A DNA stretch of 37,798 nt. It comes from an uncultured Eubacteriales bacterium. GTDB lineage: Bacteria > Bacillota > Clostridia > Lachnospirales > Bianqueaceae. Location of the stretch: positions 1 to 37,798 of the forward strand of contig CACZRP010000095.1 of NCBI GenBank assembly GCA_902783575.1. Reading direction: 5' to 3'. Position numbers and translations under genes: made by a program. Below, piece after piece: positions 33,710 through 37,798 of the stretch (its first letter is position 1; each line of letters starts with the position of its first letter). The notes below the pieces were generated by a model. It made no database searches. It worked only from the letters and a program-made list of their open reading frames with translations, and had not been told where the DNA came from.

Positions 33710-35311
33710 ATGGCAAAAGAGGTTTCTTATGAAGAGCTGGTAGCTCATTTGATGGCTGCCTATCAGGATAAGAAGGACGATGACGGAAAACGGAACCTGG
33801 ATTCTTTCATTGATATCGTGAACCGCAGCTCCGAAAAGCTGGCGGAAGAGAGCGCCAATCAGAAGGTGATCTTTTCGCTGAAAAGACTCTGCGCCTACGC
33901 GCTGGAGCTCAGAAGCAAGGCGCAGCAGGCCACCAAGGCCTACGCCATGGGCGATTTTACCACCGCCCGGAAACTGATGCGCCAGGCCAGACGCGCCGCC
34001 ACGGATCTGAAGGTGCAGTGCTCCATATTCAGTCTCGACAAAACCTGGCCCCCGGATGTCCGTTCCCAGTGCCGTTCCATGGTGTATTTCATCGAAACCT
34101 TTGAATTCAGTAAGGGACAGAAATATCTGGAGCTTCAGCTGGATGACAAAGCCAAGTGGAGAAGATACATCAAGGATTCCCTGAATGAGTGGGAAGAGGA
34201 AAAGAAGAAAAAGGGTCCCGGCGTCAGAAAGATGACGGACCAGCAGTTTTTCGCCCTGATGATTGCGGCTACGATGCATGAATATGCCGGCGCCTCCTTT
34301 GATCCTTCGGTGCTGGCCAAGAATCTCGCTTCCATTCAGCGGGATCCCGTGTTCCGGTTTATGGCCAGCGATCCCAAGGTGATGATGGATTATCTGCGCA
34401 GTCCGGCAACGGTGGTGAGGGCATGGCAGAATATGTCCAACCTTTTTGTGGAAGCCGAGGATGACGCCCTTTCTTCGACGGTGGGCACCCTGAAGAAGCT
34501 GGGTAAAGCCGTATCTGACCAGATGATCGAGACCGAAGAGGACGGATGGGTGGTCTTTGAGCATGCCATGGATGAAGTCAATGACAGGGGAAACAAAGCG
34601 GAAAAGCTGGAGCAGATCAAAAATGTCACCAACAGCGCCGCCGCCTACGTTAAGGGAATTAAAGAATATCCCGAAACGCCGGTGGGACGTTACCGGATGG
34701 ATCTGGTCATCGACGCGCTGGCTATCATTGCCCGGACCTCCGATGAAGCCCAGGTCCGGGTGGATGCCGTCATCAGCAAACTCAACCGTACCTTTGAAAA
34801 GAACGGCGGTGATATGAACCTGACCGTGGACCTGGAGAACAGGGGCATCAAGCACGCCCATAAATCCAGGAGAGCGTTCCTGGAGAGCCTGTCACTGATC
34901 TCTGTCAATGAAATGGTGGATGAGATGGAAGAGTTCCTGACGGATAAGGACTCTGTCTACGACAGTGACAGCACCGTCTCTGCCGGTCATGAGCTGGCGG
35001 TTACCATCGCTCTGGCGAAGGCCACCGTAGAGAAAACAGTGATTGGCGGCGTGCAGACGGAAGCGGTATCTCCGGCAGCCATCAAGAAGATGGCGGAAGA
35101 GCTGGAGCAGGATGAGGCTGTGGCGGCCATGGCTGCCGTTTTCGCTCAGCCCGGCGCTTACCGGAAGACCCTGCTGGGAAATTCCGAGGCAGACGCCATC
35201 TTAAACATCGAGAGAGAATATGAGCGGATTAAAAACCAGCTGAAGGCGGAAGCCCAGCAGGATCAGCGTTCCCTTTCCATGGGAGCCCTGGTAGCCAAGA
35301 GGGACAATTAA
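33710..35311 (+). CDS. Unknown cytosolic helical repeat protein (533 aa)
   Basis: No signal peptide, membrane helix or recognised family. Two stretches follow the shared helical module: about 175-235 (QQFFALMIAATMHEYAG ... LASIQRDPVFRFMASDP) and about 428-515 (ELAVTIALAKATVEK ... MAEELEQDEAVAAMAAVF, then QPGAYRKTLLG). The latter is close to the EPGEYRNSMIK segment in the 788-residue protein. The first 170 residues are helical and rich in Lys/Arg (KAQQATKAYAMGDFTTARKL). GGGAGGATCCT precedes the ATG. It is the last gene of the second operon and is followed by a hairpin at 35334-35385. Confidence 0.75.
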   Translation: MAKEVSYEELVAHLMAAYQDKKDDDGKRNLDSFIDIVNRSSEKLAEESANQKVIFSLKRLCAYALELRSKAQQATKAYAMGDFTTARKLMRQARRAATDLKVQCSIFSLDKTWPPDVRSQCRSMVYFIETFEFSKGQKYLELQLDDKAKWRRYIKDSLNEWEEEKKKKGPGVRKMTDQQFFALMIAATMHEYAGASFDPSVLAKNLASIQRDPVFRFMASDPKVMMDYLRSPATVVRAWQNMSNLFVEAEDDALSSTVGTLKKLGKAVSDQMIETEEDGWVVFEHAMDEVNDRGNKAEKLEQIKNVTNSAAAYVKGIKEYPETPVGRYRMDLVIDALAIIARTSDEAQVRVDAVISKLNRTFEKNGGDMNLTVDLENRGIKHAHKSRRAFLESLSLISVNEMVDEMEEFLTDKDSVYDSDSTVSAGHELAVTIALAKATVEKTVIGGVQTEAVSPAAIKKMAEELEQDEAVAAMAAVFAQPGAYRKTLLGNSEADAILNIEREYERIKNQLKAEAQQDQRSLSMGALVAKRDN

Positions 35312-35333
35312 TCAACAACTTTGAATCAATTCC

Positions 35334-35390
35334 GAAAGGAGTATTGCCGGTTGACTTATGGTCCAGCCAGTACATTACTCCTTTCTTTCT
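35334..35390 (+). terminator. Weak terminator-like hairpin between the operons
   Basis: GAAAGGAGTA (35334-35343) pairs perfectly with TACTCCTTTC (35376-35385), followed by the pyrimidine run TTTCTTTATT. The 32-base loop is long, so termination may be partial. The loop contains TTGACT with ATTACT 17 bases later, a poor promoter candidate for the next operon. Confidence 0.45.
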
Positions 35391-35425
35391 TTATTCATCA
35401 GCCTGACGACAGGAGGAAAACCCCT

Positions 35426-36529
35426 ATGACGATACTGGACTGCATTGAAAGCATTCCTTCGGTGCTGGAGGGCATTCTCGATACTTATCCCGAAAACATG
35501 GCTCCGCTGGAGAAGGCGCTGGAAGGAGCACCGGACCGGCTTGATGAGCTGGTGCTGATCGGCTCCGGCACCTCCGATACATCGGCCAGAACATCCCAGA
35601 GCATCACAGCCTTTCTCAGCGGCCTGAGAACCACGGTGCTCTGGCCCGCGGAAATGGAGAGAATTCTTCAGACACAGAAGACAAGGGGGGCCAGGGAAAA
35701 CAACACCAACGGCCTGAATCCCCGGGCTCTTTATGTATTTACATCCCAGACAGGAACCTCCAGGCTGACGGCGGACATGATGGAAAAAGTCCAGAAGGCC
35801 GGGGCCCTGTCGGTGAGCATTACGGAAAGCCCCCAGACGCCGCTGGCGCAGAAATCCCGGATCCATCTGCTGATGGGCTGCGGCAGGGAACCCTTCCTGA
35901 TGCGGACCATCGGTTATGTGTCCTCGGTGCTGACCCATGTGCTGATGGGGCTGCGGTTAGGGGTGCTTCGGGGAAACATCAGCCCGCAGGAGGAGAAAAG
36001 CTGGCTTGCCATGGCCAGAGAGGCCTGTGAAAACCGGCGGATCATTACAGAGCAGGTGAAGGCTTATTTCCCGGAAATCCGCAGGCGTCTGATGGAATCC
36101 CAGGAGGTTATTTTCACCGGCCAGGGAGCCATGTACGGCATCTGTCTGGAGGGGGCGGTCAAGTTCTGGGAAATGCCCCAGAAGCCCTGTATCGGACTGG
36201 AGCTGGAGGAGGGCATGCATGGCCCGAATTACGGTTATTCCCATCGGCAATGCGTGATTTATCTCTGCGACGGTTCCGAGACCGATCCCGGCAAGGGCGT
36301 CTCCCTGATCCGTTATATGCAGGAGATTCATCAGAACGGACTGGCGGTGGGGGCGGTGAGTCCGGAGCTGGGACTGTCTCTTTCGCTGCGGGGCGGCCTG
36401 TTCAGCTTCATCGAGATGAGCGCGGTGTCTCAGGTGCTGGCTTATCTTCTGACGATGGCCATCGGAAGGGATATTTCCAAACCTCTGTCCCACGCGGATA
36501 TGGATGCTTTTTTTAAAACCCATCAGTAA
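35426..36529 (+). CDS. SIS-domain sugar isomerase/deglycase-like protein (367 aa)
   Basis: Tandem SIS (sugar isomerase) domains that bind phosphosugars in the cytoplasm. The first is marked by ELVLIGSGTSDTSARTSQ (about 39-60) and VFTSQTGTSRLTADMMEKV. The second begins at EVIFTGQGAMYGICLEGAVKF and contains ELEEGMHGPNYGYSH, which matches the E..HGP catalytic region of GlmS-type isomerases. The glutaminase domain of GlmS is absent, so it resembles stand-alone deglycases and deaminases such as FrlB. Start ATG 35426 has AGGAGG at 35411-35416; an in-frame start 105 bases upstream lies in the intergenic hairpin region. The GH9 gene follows after 10 bases, which suggests a substrate derived from oligosaccharide breakdown, possibly an amino sugar. 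Confidence 0.84.
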   Translation: MTILDCIESIPSVLEGILDTYPENMAPLEKALEGAPDRLDELVLIGSGTSDTSARTSQSITAFLSGLRTTVLWPAEMERILQTQKTRGARENNTNGLNPRALYVFTSQTGTSRLTADMMEKVQKAGALSVSITESPQTPLAQKSRIHLLMGCGREPFLMRTIGYVSSVLTHVLMGLRLGVLRGNISPQEEKSWLAMAREACENRRIITEQVKAYFPEIRRRLMESQEVIFTGQGAMYGICLEGAVKFWEMPQKPCIGLELEEGMHGPNYGYSHRQCVIYLCDGSETDPGKGVSLIRYMQEIHQNGLAVGAVSPELGLSLSLRGGLFSFIEMSAVSQVLAYLLTMAIGRDISKPLSHADMDAFFKTHQ

Positions 36530-36539
36530 GAGGTGAACC

Positions 36540-37798
36540 ATGAGAGAAGCGTTTCTAAACGAATTAAAGGCATCGGGATTTGTGCACCGGCCGCTGCCCC
36601 TTCACAGGGAAAAGTCCCTGGAGGCCGCCATGGCAGAAAAGAAGGTGCTGAAGGAAAAAACGGTTTATCCGGGAGAAGCGAAATTAACCGTCACCGGCGT
36701 CGGAACCATGGAAGAAGGCAGGGACGAAGAAGGCACGGCGGCTGTTTTTCTTCGGGGTCCGGTGCGGCGGGAGGGCCTGGTTCCCCGGCCGGAGGATGAG
36801 GAAAACGGCCTGGTGAAATTCCAGACCGTACTGAATCTGGAGCTTGAAGGGCTGGATCTTTCGGATTTCAACCGGCTGGTATTTGATGTCTTTCCCAGAA
36901 TCCCGGGAGGAAGAAACGCCCATCTGCGCTGCGGCTATATCAATGAGGGCAGAAGTCCGGTGCCCGATGTCTACGGCCGGGAAGGGCAGTGCCTGTTCAA
37001 TCTGGATAATCACTGCCGCAACAGCGTCATCTGGGAATGCGCTTCGCTGCCCAAGGACCGGGTTACCCGGCTCTGGTTTAAAATCGATACCGACGGACCG
37101 GATACCAGCACCGCGGAAAGCTGGGAATATGTTTTCTCCCGGATCCGGTTTGAAAAGGTTGAGAATCCCGAGCAGGAAGAGGGCTGGATGGTGCAGAGCG
37201 GGCAGATCGCCATGAGCATGGCCGGATATCAGCCCAACAATCCCAAAATCGCCCTCATGAGGATGGAGGATACGCCTCTCTCCAATGTGTTTACGCTGCT
37301 GGATGAAAAGGATCAGGCAGTGTTTTCCGGCATGGTGAGCTTCCGGACGGATCTTTATCACGCCTCCCGGCAGGAAAGGGGTCTTATCTCCGATCAGGGC
37401 TCTTCCCTGTATGCGGTGCTGGATTTTTCCGCCTTCCGGACGCCGGGCTTTTACCGCCTGAGCTGCGGGACGGTCCGGTCTCCCCTTTTTGAAATCGGAG
37501 AGGATGTGCTGAAGGAGCCCCTGTGGAAGCTTCTGAACTTCATTTTCTGCGAACGCTGCGGCTATCCGGTGCCGGGAAAGCATGGCCGGTGCCATGGCGA
37601 TGTCTATGCCCGTTTCAGGGGAAAGATCATTCCCTATGCCGGAGGCTGGCACGACGCGGGAGACCTGTCCCAGCAGTCTCTCCAGACTGCGGAACTCACG
37701 GGGGTGCTCTTTGAGCTGGCCATGAGGCTTTCCTTGGAGGATCCCCTGTATCCGAGGCTCATGGAGGAAGGTCTCTGGGGTCTGGAGCAGGTACTGAA
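36540..37798 (+). CDS. Cytoplasmic GH9 family glycosidase (5' part, cut by window edge)
   Basis: The frame is open from ATG 36540 to the end of the window (419 codons), so the 3' end is missing. Residues ~1-220 are an extra beta-rich N-terminal region. Residues 225-310 match the Ig-like domain that precedes GH9 catalytic domains (MSMAGYQPNNPKIALM). The catalytic domain then starts: RCGYPVPGKHGRCHGDVY followed by GGWHDAGDLSQQ, whose DAGD at 372-375 supplies the base aspartates of GH9. No signal peptide is present, so it should act inside the cell on imported oligosaccharides. GH9 includes cellulases and exo-beta-glucosaminidases; the neighbouring SIS protein favours the latter, as an inference. 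Confidence 0.87.
   Translation, partial: MREAFLNELKASGFVHRPLPLHREKSLEAAMAEKKVLKEKTVYPGEAKLTVTGVGTMEEGRDEEGTAAVFLRGPVRREGLVPRPEDEENGLVKFQTVLNLELEGLDLSDFNRLVFDVFPRIPGGRNAHLRCGYINEGRSPVPDVYGREGQCLFNLDNHCRNSVIWECASLPKDRVTRLWFKIDTDGPDTSTAESWEYVFSRIRFEKVENPEQEEGWMVQSGQIAMSMAGYQPNNPKIALMRMEDTPLSNVFTLLDEKDQAVFSGMVSFRTDLYHASRQERGLISDQGSSLYAVLDFSAFRTPGFYRLSCGTVRSPLFEIGEDVLKEPLWKLLNFIFCERCGYPVPGKHGRCHGDVYARFRGKIIPYAGGWHDAGDLSQQSLQTAELTGVLFELAMRLSLEDPLYPRLMEEGLWGLEQVL

Overview
The window looks like a chromosomal segment of an anaerobic Firmicute of the Lachnospiraceae/Clostridia type. The grounds are strong AAGGAGG-type ribosome sites, sigma-A promoters, an EtfAB-linked lactate dehydrogenase operon, a SpoIIE/RsbW/STAS module and a cytoplasmic GH9 glycosidase. 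This placement is an inference from gene content, not a phylogeny. All intergenic gaps are under 200 bases. No tRNA, rRNA, CRISPR array, insertion sequence, integrase or relaxase gene is visible.

Layout. (1) 1-173: the 3' end of an unidentified plus-strand gene. (2) 190-4317, minus strand: a sugar O-acetyltransferase followed by etfB, etfA (with a ferredoxin-like head) and a GlcD-type FAD lactate dehydrogenase, which together match the LctBCD electron-confurcating lactate dehydrogenase. (3) 4442-6567, plus strand: a Nudix hydrolase, an ECF sigma factor and a membrane anti-sigma candidate. (4) 6679-7257: an unusual regulator with an N-terminal XRE helix-turn-helix and a C-terminal receiver domain, preceded by an extended -10 promoter and a perfect palindrome.

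(5) 7425-29935: a 22.5-kb, one-direction operon for a Gram-positive type IV secretion-like machine. In order it holds a small two-helix pilin, a hairpin attenuator, two surface proteins, a VirB6/TrbL-like channel with an Asn-rich tail, a PrgI/VirB3-like head fused to a VirB4 ATPase with a very acidic tail, a 1,897-residue secreted protein, a bitopic membrane protein with a duplicated ectodomain, a VirD4/TraG coupling ATPase, an unknown protein with a Lys-rich tail, a complete partner-switching module (STAS antagonist, RsbW-like kinase, membrane-anchored SpoIIE-type phosphatase) and a cytosolic protein of unknown function. The operon ends in a strong terminator. (6) 30122-35311: a second operon of four unknown proteins. 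Its promoter carries the same 11-bp-period direct repeat, at the same distance from the -35 box, as the promoter of the secretion operon. Three of its proteins, and the last protein of the first operon, appear to share a degenerate helical module. (7) 35426-end: a SIS-domain protein and a GH9 glycosidase without a signal peptide, cut by the window edge.

Interpretation. Coupling protein, VirB4 and VirB6 are present without relaxase, integrase or other mobility genes, so the locus looks like a dedicated protein-secretion or surface-assembly system, not a conjugative element. The two operons probably form one regulon. The partner-switching proteins probably gate the machine after translation or control its expression, and the repeat-module proteins are the best candidates for substrates, chaperones or cytosolic components. 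Those roles are inferred and not shown by the sequence.
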